Below, piece after piece: positions 1-13,733 of a stretch of DNA of 64,000 bases; the stretch's first letter is position 1; every line of letters begins with the position of its first letter. The DNA lies in the NCBI GenBank assembly GCA_030386875.1, contig CM059564.1, forward strand, positions 45,652,075-45,716,074. The letters are read 5' to 3'. The stretch comes from Morinoia aosen (taxonomy: Eukaryota; Arthropoda; Malacostraca; Amphipoda; Talitridae). A program made the translations under genes and the position numbers. The notes beneath the pieces were generated by a model that did not search any database, was not told the origin of the DNA, and saw only the letters and a list, made by a program, of their open reading frames with translations.

Positions 1-212
1 GCAAGAAGGGAATGTGGCAAGAAGGGAATGTGGCAAGAAGGGAATGTGGCAAGAAGGGAATGTGGCAAGAAGGGAATGTGGAAAGAAGGGAATGTGGCAA
101 GAAGGGAATGTGGCAGGAAGGGAATGTGGCAAGAAGGGAATGAGGCAAGAAGGAAATATGGCAAGAAGGGAATGGGGCAAGATGGGAATGTGGCAAGAAG
201 GAAATGTGGCAA
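1..212 (+). repeat. 16-bp minisatellite, about 13 copies, cut by window edge
   Basis: The unit GCAAGAAGGGAATGTG repeats head to tail with a few substitutions, more of them toward the right end. The left boundary is the window edge, so the array may continue upstream. Open frames across it come from the lack of stops in the purine-rich unit and are not genes. Confidence 0.97.
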
Positions 213-990
213 CTAAAACGAGCCAAGTGCCTCATTCTCAGGCTGGTGCGCAAGTCCCATGCCGTCAGACAAAAATCACGCACGGGCACCTGGGAAGATG
301 TGCAAAATAAATTATCGATTCACAGCTCAATGTCTGTACACCAGCGTCAGTAAATTCATGCTCCGCACAGTGGGTAACATCGGAGCGGGGTCTGGGATGT
401 CGTGGTCTGAGGGGACACTGCTGTGTGTGTGTGTGAGGCACTACCGTCAGTAACGTCACAGCATGAATAGAGTCAGATTCTCTTATTGCCTCACTTAATG
501 AATAACAATTTCGCTGTTTCTTTTAATACTCTTCACCTACTGTAAACGCTTAAGCAATTATTTCTGATGGTTGAGTGGAATTTCAGCGAGATATGAAAAG
601 GAAATCATCACCGAAGCATTTGTTAGGGAATATCAGAATGTGTCTATGAAAACATTAACGCGCAACCTCAATAGAAAATAGCGGCAAGATATTGATGAGA
701 ACATGTCACGGCTCTCATTTTGACAGAACACGTTCCGCTGAAATGTAGGATCTTGGGCCCCAGATTATTGAGACCAGTTCCGCTTCTTTGCTCTCACGAG
801 GGAGAAATCTGCATAAATATATAACACAAGAACAGCTCGCAAAGTTGTTTTTCGCCCGAACTTCGCGCGAAGTTCAGAAAAATGTGAAAAACACCGCGTT
901 ATGAGGGCGTCAAGCGCGCAGATGCCCTTCTAGCACGCGGGTCGAGTAATGACCGCGCTTAATGATAAGCCCCGGCCTGCTCGGTGCGGC
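213..990. other. unique sequence, no gene recognised
   Basis: Mixed-composition sequence with a short TG run near 421-436. No convincing exon, RNA gene or mobile element is visible. The right part, just before the 10-bp array, becomes richer in CG dinucleotides. Confidence 0.6.
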
Positions 991-1352
991 GCAGTGGGGC
1001 GCAGTGGGGCGCAGTGGGGTGCAGTGGGGTGCAGTGGGGCGCAGTGGGGTGCAGTGGGATGCAGTGGGACGCAGTGGGGCACAGTGGGGCGCAGTGGGAT
1101 GCAGTGGGACGCAGTGGGGCGCAGTGGGGCGCAGTGGGGTGCAGTAGGGCGCAGTGGGATGCAGTGGGGCGCAGTAGGGCGCAGTGGGGCGCAGTAGGGT
1201 GCAGTGGAGTTCAGTGGGGCGCAGTTGGGCGCAGTGGGGCGCAGTGGAACGCAGTAGGCGCAATGGGGCGCAGTGGGGCGCAGTGGGGTGCAGTGGGGCG
1301 CAGTGGGGCGCAGTGGGGCGCAGTGGGGCGCAGTGGAGCACAGTGGGGCGCA
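991..1352 (+). repeat. 10-bp G-rich minisatellite, about 36 copies
   Basis: The unit GCAGTGGGGC repeats with C/T and G/A changes. One 9-bp unit near 1255 shifts the register. Every monomer carries a run of three or four G on the plus strand separated by about six bases, which is a good guanine-quadruplex pattern. Ten is not a multiple of three and the unit lacks stops, so several frames stay open on both strands. The predicted proteins of up to 163 residues are artefacts of this. Confidence 0.97.
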
Positions 1353-1919
1353 AGGGAGCACGCTAGACAAATAACAGCGGGCCTGACACACAGAGCGCAC
1401 ACCACACAGTACACGACGCTATGCACTCAACAAAGTGCATATAAGACCCCAAGTACACTATCCGCCAATAAATAGCGAGGCCCACTCACTCACTGTGGCT
1501 ACTGAGCCTCAAGTGCTGAGCCACAACGGCAAAATAATTGGATATTATCAAACGATTCTATTATCATTGGAAAATACTATTGAGTTGGCAATTAAAATAT
1601 GATTCAATTCTGAAATCTTAAGATCAGGGAAGAAACTCCACCTGCTTCGTATATTCGTCATGTAAATTGATGAGATCTGCTGAACAGCAGACATAAATCA
1701 TTGAAGGGTCAAAATGAATATGTTGAAATGAATAGGCGATATCAGTTCTGATATGAAGTCAATCTCACATCCGCCTATGCCAATATACAGTTATGCGCTG
1801 TAACGCAGTCGCTGAAATCAAATGTAATTGCTAACATTAGATGAGATTGCATGGAGTCGTAGATAACATAGCTTTTCTTTCATATTGCGTAAGCATGGGA
1901 TGCATGTACAGTGATGGGG
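1353..1919. other. unique sequence, no gene recognised
   Basis: An AC-rich patch follows the array (about 1380-1450), then ordinary AT-rich sequence. Nothing recognisable is present. Confidence 0.6.
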
Positions 1920-2003
1920 AGCGCTGACGCAGCGCTGGGACGGCACTGGGGCGGCGCTGAGGTGGCGCTGGGGCGACGCTGGGGCGACGCTGGCGCGGCG
2001 CTG
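1920..2003 (+). repeat. 11-bp GC-rich minisatellite, about 7 copies
   Basis: The approximate unit is GGGCGGCGCTG, with diverged copies in a row. Two copies of the same word recur at 60522-60546, far from this array. Confidence 0.85.
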
Positions 2004-2099
2004 TGGCCTAATGGTAAGGAGGACATGCACGGCTACTGATAGCGCCTGAAACTTACGCGTCAATGGACAGCGAAACACTTTGAACTTCTGTGCTCTCAG

Positions 2100-2230
2100 A
2101 GGCCTCGCATACAGTACGGGGAGGCCTCGCATACAGTACGGGGAGGCCTTGCATGCAGTACGGGAAGGCCTTGCATACAGGACGGGGAGGCCTTGCATGC
2201 AGTACGGGGAGGCCCCGCATGCAGTGCGTG
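2100..2230 (+). repeat. 22-bp minisatellite, 6 copies
   Basis: The unit AGGCCTCGCATACAGTACGG followed by GG repeats about six times. Copies vary at CTCGC/CTTGC and at ATACAG/ATGCAG. Flanking sequence on both sides is unrelated. Confidence 0.95.
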
Positions 2231-5200
2231 GAACACTTGGACCACATATGAGAGCAGAATTCACCGATGCCATAGGTGATTGGAGCACTTGACGCTGCAG
2301 ATAGCCCGTTGGTTAAGAGTAGAGTACTCAGCAGCTCGACGGAGCTGGAAACTTTGCGCTATGAAAGAATGGATCGCTGGAGTACGCAGATTACGCTCAC
2401 ATTCCACGCTGCAGAGCGGAGCTGCAGATAAGAGCGGCTCCCTCAGCAGATGCGAGCAGGAGGCGTCCGCATGATGCGCGCCAGACAGCCGATGGTATTC
2501 TTATGACTTGTGTATCGGCTTTTGGCCCACGCCATCAAAAGAAAGGTCTGCCGTTTTGCTGAGGGCGAGCTGCTTTCAGGTCTTCTTCGATTCTGGTATG
2601 GATTCTTGAAGTTTCGTGTGGCGGGATGTGCATTCTTTAAAACGTATTTTCTGCTTGTCGGGGATCTGCATATGGTCAACATTCTATCCGATTTATACCT
2701 TATCGGTGAATTAAGCGATAAGAATAGAATCAATGGTAAGTGTTAGGCAACAAAAATTGTTTAAGGAAGCTTTCATCGTTTGCCGAAAACGTTCAATCAC
2801 CAGTGTTACTATAATTGGCTTTGAAAGTGCTTAATAAAAAGTTCATCCTGATGAAGAATTACTCACAGGAAGATCTGGTATCTAAGCTATTAATCAACAA
2901 GTTTAAATTAATATCAATTGATATACATATTCCATTAGTCCAAAGAAGTAAACTTTAGTTCTCTTGGCTTCAGAGTATTTATCAAGGGGCGTAGCTATCG
3001 CAAAAAGCTAAGCTTAATATAATAGAAAAAAACGAAGTTCGTGGTAGCAGCCAGTGATTTGTTTTTAAAGGTGAGGTGAAGCATATTTTGATATAGATAA
3101 CCTCAAAATGAGAAATAGTGCATTTTGAAACTTAATGATTGAAAAATGAAAGTAAAGTAAGATGATTTAGTGCTTGATTTTTGAAAATAAGATAAGTCAT
3201 TAACTAGACGGGATCTACCACAGAGATGCTCTCACCCCTACGATGAGACTTGCCACGCCCTATCATAATTATAACTTTATCATAATAACTCAACCATAAT
3301 TATTGTTGCCATTTTCTAACGGGTGCAGATTGCACGAAGTTATCACTCCATTACCTCAGCTCGGATCCTTATCTCTGCTCGTGACCTCATTTGGATGGTA
3401 AAAGCTCGGGCTGGCCACCAATTAAGTTTCTTAATTAAAGCATTAATTAGATGTGATTGATAAGAGATCTAGGAAGAGCGGGGGAGAGCGACATCCGGGC
3501 TAATTTAATGGGAGGCTTTCAAATTTAATCATTTTGGTTTACTTCTTCTGCAGGAGATTATTTCAAGAGGAGAAATGTCATCTCATTCTAAGAGGGACTC
3601 CTGCTTGTGTTCTCTGTGCGTCTCATGGCGTGGAAGGGAGTTGGGCGGTGATGAGTTCTACTCAGGTGAACTCGGTAATTGGTCAGACCGTGTGGTGAGG
3701 AAATGTGGGACTCTTCGGCCTGACTAGTGCTGCTTGTGTAATTTTACTCAGGTGTTATGAAGTTGCGATTCCTCTCGAGCTGAGCTGAGGCTGTCATGAT
3801 GCAAATGGCTCATGGATCTTCTGAAGAAATCAAGAGAGACTATAAGATATCTCATGCTTGACTGAGAGGTGTGTCCTTCATACTTCTTGGAGGGAAGCTT
3901 CATTCGTGTAAATCGTACATTCAATCATTAATTGTTTCCTTCTATCGCGTGTACACTCGTAAGCGGTTTATGTTATAAAAATTTAGTATCAGATTTAGTT
4001 TTTAATTGAGGAAATGACGCAGAAGTAAACTCCAGTGTTCTCAAAGATTATATGAAGTCCAAAAAGAAATATAACTTCGCGATCAAGGGATGCAGAAGCC
4101 ATGACACAACTGCATAGCTGGCAGGACGGAGGGAAGCAGGGCCTCCGCAGCTTGACCAGACTCGTGAGCGTTGATAAAATAACATTTAAGCTCATTTCAA
4201 ATTCTGTAATATACAATATTCATATTTTTCCCTTGTGTGAACCACCTCAACTGCTAACGCCTTAATATTCATTTCATCAAACTTCGGATTTTTATTGACT
4301 TGTAATACTTTTTAACATTCATGTAAAAATAACATGTCTGAGCATAATTCATCGAGCAGCTATGGACTGCTCATTACTATCATTTATCAGTGTGAAGCTA
4401 TTTCAGAGTTGGAGTGACAATTCTCGTGGAAGACAGCTAAATCCTTGTTCTTTTGTAATTTGTTCTCGGCAAATTGGAGCTTTGACTATCGCAACACCGA
4501 CACAAAAGTCAGCATGATTCTTCATTGCAGTTTAACCTCAGAACCATTGCCATCATAAAGAAGTAATGAATGTATCGGCAGAAATTCACGGAATCTCTCC
4601 ACGACCATAACCCATACCGTAGGAGAGCATGAGCACACTGCGCTCGCTTCAGCTCTTGGGGAAATTTATGGGGAAAGCAACAGATGAAACGCGCTCGCTG
4701 AAACAAAATATTCACTCGGGGCTATTCTTATGGTCCCTAATATTTATGCATGCTTGCTCGTGGGAAATAAAATGCCTGGAAATATTGGTCAATGTTTCAA
4801 AGTAGGAAGTGAAGTGTATTACACCGGAGACCATTTAGGTTTGGTGAAGGTATGCAATACTCCCACCAATGTCCGTAAGGAGTCGAAGGTCCTGAAAAAA
4901 ACTTGGAAATTCAGTGCTTATTGAATATGCTACTTGTTTTTTTATGAGGACGTAAAGGACATTGTATATTTTAGAGCATTCGATATTTCAAGTACTTTTT
5001 TAACCAAATTAAATTACATTGACAACTTCATTTCGTAAAATACTGCTGTCAAAGTTTCTCGTGCGAAAAATAAGTTTACACGCTATCATGGCGCAAACAT
5101 CGCTGTTTTCAAGTCCGATCTTTTAAATCGCCAGCACAGCACGTTCCTTCGCATTCATCGATACCATTCGCATATCGTTTTATTCTCCCATTGAATGCGG

Positions 5201-8200
5201 ACTCGCTGAAATGAAATGATTCTCCAATGTTTTATGGTTCCGCAGTAGGCAGGAAATTTTATATGGAGCTGAGGAGACTAAAGCGCTACGCGGAAGTGGC
5301 GAGGCCACACGCGCTCAGACGACAGCCTTTTGTGAGGCGCTTGGGATGACCTTTTTTATGGAATGTATATTTATCTTGCAAGCATTTCTTCGCAAGGAGA
5401 TCGAAATTCCAGGTAATTTTCCCAACGCGGAAACGGGCGATCGGGAATATTATTTTTATGGGGAGAACTAAAGCTGAGATGCTAACACACTTGCCCTTCG
5501 CAACACTGCTTTAGCGCTCAAAATTCATTCAGTTAAGAATAAAAACTCCACAAAGCAATTACAGTTATGTTACTGCATTAGAGAAGAAAAGAAATGGAAA
5601 CACTTTATTTCCAATAAAGATGATACAAAAAACTCATCATTGGTTTTTAGAATATCTTAAAGAAAGGATCCTCCGTTGATACACACACATAAGTATCGCC
5701 GATACTTTCATTATCGACGAAAGAAAACCTCAATTGCAGTGAATAATTACATAAAAAGTTACTTAAGTAATCACGAAAAACCTCATAAAAGCGTTGAGTA
5801 GTTGGGTTGAGAGATGGCTGCTGTTGGCCTAACACGGAGCATTGATCACCTGTCTAATGAACACGGAAACTTTTGCTCGAATGTATCGAGTGTCGTCTGC
5901 AGCATCAGCTCCATATTGAAGCTCCTGCACCAGCCTCACCTAGTCATGCGCTAGGGAGCTGTCTTGTTAGTGAACGAAACTGCGTTACTGTGCGAGCAAG
6001 TTATTTTCTAAATTTATCATTCGGAGGTCGTGAAAGTTTCAGAAATTTCCTCAATTGGAAGACTCAAGTATTAGAATATAATGCAAGGGGTCGGTCAGCG
6101 TTAACCTTGTGCCAGATCAAATGGAAGCTCAAAACTTTCAGTAGAACTGCTAAGTTTCTGTGGTGTTGTTCCCTCTTACAATGAGGCACTTAAATAAATG
6201 AAAAAATATTTTCCTGTCAAGAAAGAGACATCTCAGCTCTTCCGCGTCCTTGCGACCACTGTAGCGTGGATACTGTTCAAAAGCAGTACTAAACAGCTCA
6301 AAAGAATGTGAAAATAAACAAAGGACTTATAAATTAATTCAAATACTTAATTCAAATTAATTATTAATGCTGAAGTCAAGGTGAAACGATCGATCCCTGA
6401 CTTGATGAAAGTGAAGCAGACATTCGGCCTCCTGTAGTCCTTAAACAAATAAAAGAAAACACATCCCCCAACCAGCAACAAGTAATTTCATCCTATACTT
6501 AACACCATTTTTTTGGTTTGAATAGAACCATTTTGGAGGCTACCTTCTGGACGAGTAGCAACAGTTAGGGCACGCTGTAGTTCAATAAACTGATATCGTT
6601 CGTTTTTAATCCTGTACAGTTTTTCATTGGGTGTAGGGATGCCGGAATGAAAATATAGCAGCTTCTTCCCATACTTGTTGTATATACAGCTTGGCTATCA
6701 AATTTGATTGACACCGAGGCAGTAAATACTAGTGCAAAGTGAGGTAGGAAACTAGAAATTAAAATAATGCACTTCATTTCTATTCTCACAAGCCTGATTG
6801 ACAATCAGTGCGGTAAAGATAGTCTGCAGAAATAATATTTTGCATTCTATAACTCAATTCGCGAACTGTTCGTGATAATAATCCTGACGATGCAATCAGG
6901 TTTGATTGTTTCCTTGCTGCGTGCAACGTATTCTGTCACGAGAAGGGCTGGGAATCTTCCTGTAAAATTTATTGAGATAATTATTACTATTAAAAGATGC
7001 ACCAATGTGCAAAAAAAAACATTTCGTATAGAGAGTTTTAGGCCTTAGATTATCTCATGTCACAAAAATTAGTGATGCTTCATATGCTCGCATCAACCGT
7101 ATGCTGAATTTATTTCTCAAAAGCTCACATTCTAATTCAAGGTCATTCATTGATTTCATCTCGATGCCTTTTGCGTGTGGCGCGCCTCGACCAGAGTGCG
7201 GAGGACTCGCAGCGCACGACAGACCCCCGACGAACTTCACGAGCTGTAGATGAGCGACGACTGCTCCATGACGCGTCTTGCCGCCTGTACATCTGTTGCA
7301 TTGATCGTCTGATTATTTCAGAGCCAGTACACAAACCAGCACAGAGACCTGAAATGGTGAGGTTTGTTTAAGACACACTGGCCATTAATATGAGCTTAAA
7401 ATGAAACGTTTTGTTGGAATCTAAGCAGGAAGGAGCTTTAGATGAAGGCAGCTTTTTTGCCTCTAGTGTAGGTACATTGGATATTTTCGTATTGTATGCA
7501 CAGTAGGTACCACGTATTTTTTAATACAATCTATTTATGCACGTTTACCACAATTTTTTTACTCTATTTGCATGCGAATCTCAACATGAGAGTACGTATA
7601 ATATTCCCACGAAGTACAATTCTGCTATAATGCCAAGATCTCATTAGCCAGTAGATGTGGTAGCGTCTCCTGACGTCATCAAGAGTCAACATGACAAGCG
7701 CAGATAATTCTAAAGCCAAAACTTCACCAACAAACCCGAAATTGAACTTCATTTCCTGAAAAACTCAAACGAATGAACTGTGACTGCCGAAAGCCCAATT
7801 GGAGCTCTCGTATAAAAAAGTTTACTCACAGAAAAAAAACGGGAATCCAAATCAAAATTGGGCGACAACTTAAGTTAAAATCTGAACGCAGTTCATGTCA
7901 GCTCCAAGCGAACATTTTTCTGAAAAACAAAATTTTATGTATTATTGTAATTATTAAATTATTTTTTAACTGATATTTTTAGTGTGAAGATTCTCAAAAT
8001 TGTGATTTTTTCCAATTTTTGTCATAGATTCGGAAAAATCGCAATCTAAATATGTTTTAAATGTTATTTTATATTCTTTTCCTCCCCCTTCACCTAATGA
8101 AATTCACAAGCCTTGTTGACATGTTGAAATTGAATAATCCTAAGTCATTCAAAAAACTGACTTCTGATAAACAAATACATTCGAATATTCACGAGGAAGC

Positions 8201-10102
8201 TTTGAACTTAGGCGGATTTAAAGGAAGTTGCTTCAGCTGCCAAGTTTCAGGTTTTCCATTTGCCGGCCGTGCGTCGTTGCCCCAACTTCAGTTTATTTGG
8301 AAGCAACCATGAGTTGCAATTTACTACGACCGTAGCTATCAGCGAGACACGCTTGGCGGAGAAAGAAGCAGAGTTTCTCTACGCACAACTCTGACTTTCT
8401 ATAACTGCTTCACCACCGAAAAAAGAAGGAATCAGAAGCCGCTGCTCGTACGAAGCAGATAGCATCGGTAGCGAGGCTCCCAATGCCATGGCTTCCTCGG
8501 CTTTTGACAAACTAATGTTTACCGCACCGAATTCCCAAGGCAAGGGCCTGGTCTAGCAAGAAGTCGGCTGCCTCGTATAAAAATCTCCCGAGATAACTGG
8601 TCCATAGAGACCGAAGTAAACAAGTCGTTAAATTTGGTTAGTCCATGACTTCGATTTCTTACTGACCCGCATAAATTAGAATAAAATTCCCTCTTCTCCT
8701 CAGGGCTCGTAGAAATCTACTTGAAGGAACGAGTTCGTTTGTTTAAGTTTCTTTTCGCAAGTTAGTCTTGTTTGTCAGAAAGCTCCTGGGAATAACACGC
8801 GCATCTCAGACAAACGAATGGAATGTTTTTATCAAAAATCCCCCGAGTTTTGCCTGCGATGTATACCTTCTCAAGTGAGCGTGTTCGGCCAGGGCAGTCG
8901 TGATATTGGTTTTTCATTCATTAGTTCAGCAGAGGATAAGTTCGCGAATGAGTTTTTAATGAATTTTTTCCCTACTGATACTTTTCTGAGGAATCAACAC
9001 GGATTATAAAATCAGGCGAATTCATTTTTGATTTAGAATTATTTCATTATTGGCGCGTGAATTACATTTTCATTGACATTTGAATTATGATATAAACATA
9101 GATACCTGATTTAAGTTATAATTATTGACACATCGATCATGCAAATAGTAATATCATTGAGTAATATCATGACACAGTAATAGTAATATCATTGACACAA
9201 TAGTTATATCAATAACTGACTAAGGTTTTTGGAAGTTTGGAAAAGACACTTCAATTTCAGGTGAGTTTTTTGTTCCCTTTAGTATTTTTCATATTGACCT
9301 CGTTGACGACTGAGAAAGACTTTCAATCGAGGTATAAACTTCTCTGAGGTAGTTTTTCATACGGTTTATTTTGGGCTGGTTTATTCTAAGCATGATGAAA
9401 AATCGAATAAAGGGAAGATAAAGTAACTTGTCGTTTGTGGGCAAGGGGGTAATAAGAACATATCGTTTTCATTATTATTTATTTTGTTTCGAGCGTCTAA
9501 TACAGAGATTTTAAACCGTGATAACCATCTAATTTCATATAGTTTTAATATCAATGGATCAAATTTTTCTAAATAGTACCATTTTAGGGCCAAGCAAAAT
9601 ATTAAAGGCAGCTACAGCAGTTTAGTGAACATATTTACGATTTTCACAGGGGCTCTGACATTTGTATGAAGGCGGCAATATAATTTATATTTCGTCTACC
9701 CCATTGGGATTCTATGAGCATATTTATTTCGGATTTCATGTAGAAATTATTAATATTCAATTTTATGCTCAACAGTATAATCAGGCACGTCTGCACAAAA
9801 TGTTGAAGAATAAATTACTTGTAAAAATTCATTGTCCTCAAAAATTTTGAGTCGTTTTCGAAGAAAACAGTAAAGTGAATGAAATAGGAGAGGGGATTGT
9901 GATACTGGGGACGATACACAAAAGGCACACGGGAGGTACGGTGCATAACGAGCCATTTAGTCATCGGCCAGACTTGGACTACAAAGAAGCGTCGGCCACG
10001 CGCCGCGGCCACCGGTGAGAGGCTCGGCTGCCTTGTGAAAAGATAATGGTGAGATGCGGCAGCTCTATGGTGCCGTTACGAGGGTGCTGCCTGCTCTTAC
10101 AT
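2231..10102. other. 7.9 kb unique sequence, no gene recognised
   Basis: AT-rich sequence with only short frames, the longest about 103 codons at 5873-6184. None resembles a protein family I know. A short cluster of AGTAATATCATTGA-like words lies at 9133-9210. The minus-strand frame at 5647-5835 has protein-like composition and an AG just before it, but no supporting homology. I see no RNA gene and no complete transposon. Confidence 0.5.
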
Positions 10103-10323
10103 CACACCACTCAGCGGGCACCACTCAGCGGGTGCCACTGAGCGGGCACCACTCAGCGGGCACCACTCAGCGGGCACCACTCGAGTGGGCACCATTCAGC
10201 GGGCACCACTCAGCGGGCACCATTCAGCGGGCACCATTCAGCGGTCACCACTCAGCGGGCACCACTCAGCGGTCACCACTAGTGTAGGTAGCCACTCAGC
10301 GGTCACCACTCAGCGGGCACCAC
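10103..10323 (+). repeat. 14-bp minisatellite, about 15 copies
   Basis: The unit CACCACTCAGCGGG repeats with GGGCAC/GGTCAC variants. It is interrupted once near 10279-10292 by a short unrelated stretch before the last copies. Confidence 0.95.
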
Positions 10324-10330
10324 AAGCTCT

Positions 10331-10379
10331 GTTCGGTGTTAAACTTCGATAAACTGGGAACGTGTTATGTAAGCATGAG
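10331..10379 (+). repeat. 49-bp dispersed repeat, copy 1
   Basis: It begins GTTCGGTGTT and ends AAGCATGAG. About 39 of 49 positions match, without gaps, the segment at 11781-11829 on the same strand. The family is not recognised. Confidence 0.6.
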
Positions 10380-13300
10380 ACGTAGAATTTTTGTGACAAC
10401 TGCAGAAACGGGACTGGACCAGTCATGTTCAAGTGGAAACGCACTTGTGTGCTCAGCTCTAACTTTAATAAAGAGACCGTTTCAAGACTTCCTTGCGTAA
10501 CAGTATTTCATTAGATTTTAAATCCTCGTCATTCACAATAAATTGCGCCAAGGCATCTTTGGGGTGCAAAGATTCCTAAGTGTCTCAGTTTTGGGGTCGA
10601 TGATAATTCCTCATTTTGCTAGTCAAACTGAATGGACAAAGTGTACCTTTAGACAGGAGTCTAAAGTACATGTACAGTAAGAAAATTTGCATCAGCGTAC
10701 AAAGTTTAGGATCTATGCATGCAGTGACTACAATTCGAATCTGCAGTATTAACAGGATGTCTAAGCACTTGTATTACGTAAAACTAAAAACCATTGGCCC
10801 CTTGAGTTCCAGTCAAATATTTTCTGTGGTCCTCCGCTTCCCTCCTATACTGGCGTTATCTGACGAACTTCAGCTTAACAAATATTGCCAATATTCGCTC
10901 GTGCTCTGCCAATGTGAAGCTATAATTATATAAGGTTAAAATCTGCATATGTGAACAACGGGGCTCATTAAGGCGTGAACATATACATTATGTGTTAGCT
11001 AAGTTAAGCAATGTTAGCAGCGGAGCTCATTTAGCGTGCTATTGCTTTAAGAAACCAGCACACAACTGCAACAGAAGCCCAACGGATGCAAGGTACGTGC
11101 TGTACTTGTTCTTCTTATCGAGTTGAGGGAAGCTTTAATCCCTCGTAAGGCTACTGGTCTTGCAAAGAGAGCCGTTGCACCTGGGAGCTTATTATCTGAG
11201 TTCTTCCGCAGGTTCCTTCATCCCTGATGAGTTGAGGTTTCAGAAAAGAGCAGCAAAAGACTGCATTACAAATACAATAGGTTAGTACAGCCACTCAAAC
11301 ATTAAAATGCAGAAGAGAGTAATTCTCCATGTACGCGCTGTATGTGGTCTTCTGAGAGAAAATCGCGAGGAATGAGCGAGCAGCTACTCCCGTGCCATTT
11401 GACCTGAGCGCTTCCAGTTTGGGGCCGCCAAACTTCACATGGCGGGGCTTTGATGGATGAAAGCCCTGTTGAAAATTGAATGAGGCGGCCTCGGAGCGTA
11501 AACCTGATGTACGTCTCGCACAACGATCCAAAGTGCACTGGCTGTGTTTTATTTCACCGCTCTATTATGTGATCATCTGTGACTTGGTTGAAATGCACAT
11601 TTCTAAGCCGAATAGATTCCCAATAACGGGTGTAGAGTGCTTGTTCTTCGTGAATATTTGGGAATTTGATGGCCCTGCTCAAACCAGACCTGGTCGCTGT
11701 CATCACTAGCTGTCTTTGTTCATCATAAGGTGTAGTGCGGTTTTGAAAATCGTTGAACTATATTTCTCACGTCTTGCGATGTTCGGTGTTCAACTTCAAT
11801 AAACCAAGAGGATGATCTGTAAGCATGAGGCAAAGAGTCATGATCAAACTTTCGCCAACTCGACCACAGTTCTCACAAACCACAGGACTGAAATCATCCA
11901 AGAGAATTGCGGAGTTCAATGCACTCTCTGGTAGGACTCAAGAGCAGAGACTTCAAATGATTTTATTTAGCAGCTAACATAACGTAGTCGGTGAGATCCA
12001 TTTAAATGATATTGCTTGAGTTCACCGCTCTTCATTCAGTGCTAGTTGAACTCACTTATAAGATCGCGTGAAAATAAAATAAAAATTGGTGCAAATGAAG
12101 TGTGAAGTTACGTTTTTTATATGTGCACTAATTTCTGAAGAAAATCTGGTGGGAGCTGCCCTACAATAGAAGTTGAAAAGTAGCCGACACAAGTTGACAA
12201 CAAATACGAGCTTAACTTCCCCGTTGTATTCAGGCGGAGGCAGAGGCGGCATGCAGGTATCGATATAGCAGCAGCAGCGGCTCATAACAATGAGCGTTGC
12301 AGCCAAGTCAGGACACGTAGGAGGCGCCCAATAACGCACACATGCGATGGTTCTTCCTCCCAGTCGGCGAGATAGATGCCAGGGCTTTATTGCGTGCACG
12401 AGATGCAGAACATGATTATTGCAACTCCTAATGGAACACTTGCGCACAAAACAAGGACTTGGTTGTCCCTGAGCACATCACGCGTCCGGGTGCACTGCGC
12501 AATATTCTCTCGCTTTCGTTTGGAATACGCAATGAATACGCAATGAAACTAAGTGTACACGCATGAAGCACAAAGAAATGCCATCTTTAAAAATTTAAAA
12601 TTTGCGCTAAGAAACTTTAGTATGGTTGACTATTCTAACGTTTAATGTTAATTAAATCTTTATCATTATTTTGAAGAGTTATAATTTCAAACATTGCAGC
12701 AAACTTGTACCTTTGCAAACTTTAGAAGAATTTCATAAGTCTTGTTTTGAGAGGTATAGAATATATATATATTTTTGCTGCTCACACGTGAAGACTGAGG
12801 ACTAAATGGCCACTGCAGTGTGACATTTCTCCTTCGCTGAGCTGCTCTTAACTTAGGTATTCCACAAGACGTTATTACATACTGAAGATATTATATAACC
12901 ATATCCTGCAATAAACACCTTAAGTTTATGAATGAATGAGCTTTAACATGAATTAATGATCGGGAAAAGTATTTCTTGCAATCAAAGAAATTACAAAATA
13001 TTTTACTGAAGCAAGCAACGGACGTGCAGAAAATTTTTTCTTCGTACAGAATAACAGAACTCAGCTACACAACAATTATGTCCAGATTCCTGCATTATTT
13101 CTTGCACTGAGAACTGACTCCCCAAAAATTGGAGTAATTCAAATTGAATCAAGAATCTGAAACGCTAGTGTTAATAAATTTATCAAATTCTGTTTACGAC
13201 GTTTATATTATGGAGTAATTAACTCACGCATGAATTAAATTGGAAACGTTTATGTGATGTGATTTTCTGATTCAGTACTTCGGTATCAGTAATTTTATGT

Positions 13301-13733
13301 GTTATCCACCAAGTAATGCTGAAAATTTAGAGTAGTTATCTGGCATCGTTTCGAACCTTTTATTTTCCAAGTCGGTACTAGGAGTGAAGGCTTGCGTGAA
13401 TTATTCTTCTTATTCGTACAACAAAGGAGCCAATTCATTGAGTTTGCCAAGCTCCTGCCATAGCGGTGCAGCTGAGTTTAAATTGAGCAGACCTCGAGCT
13501 GAGGCTCCTAGAGGGAAACGTGAGTTGTCACCTCCCGATATTAGGGCGATAAGAAATAAGCATGGCTTCATTGAGTTCTCTAAGGTCGTGTATTTCCCTT
13601 GCCTTAGAAATTATACTAATAGTTTAGCCGCGGTTGCTACGTAATTAAACGGGATTCAATTGCTTAAACATTTTCATAAAGAAAATGCATGAATAATTAG
13701 AAATAAAACAATTTTCAACTTAGACTGACTCAC
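10380..13733. other. unique sequence, no gene recognised
   Basis: Contains the dispersed-repeat copy at 11781-11829 and several unrecognised frames. The minus-strand frame at 12052-12447 (131 codons) opens with GTG rather than ATG and resembles no family I know. The overlapping minus frames at 11295-11538 are also unrecognised. Confidence 0.5.
11781..11829 (+). repeat. 49-bp dispersed repeat, copy 2
   Basis: Partner of 10331-10379, with the same first ten and last nine bases and a diverged middle. It may be part of a larger old element whose ends I cannot place. Confidence 0.6.

Noticed and set aside
910-1475. Proline, threonine, histidine-rich and glycine, serine, glutamine-rich frames
   Set aside because: Artefacts of the 10-bp array on both strands.
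2001-2060. tRNA-like A box (TGGCCTAATGG)
   Set aside because: No B box follows at the right distance and no cloverleaf can be drawn, so it is probably chance.
2287-2370. Second tRNA-head-like stretch (TAGCCCGTTGGTTAAGAG)
   Set aside because: No T-arm GGTTCGAATCC-type sequence downstream.
12052-12447. 131-codon minus-strand frame
   Set aside because: It begins with GTG, has no recognised motif and no splice or promoter support.
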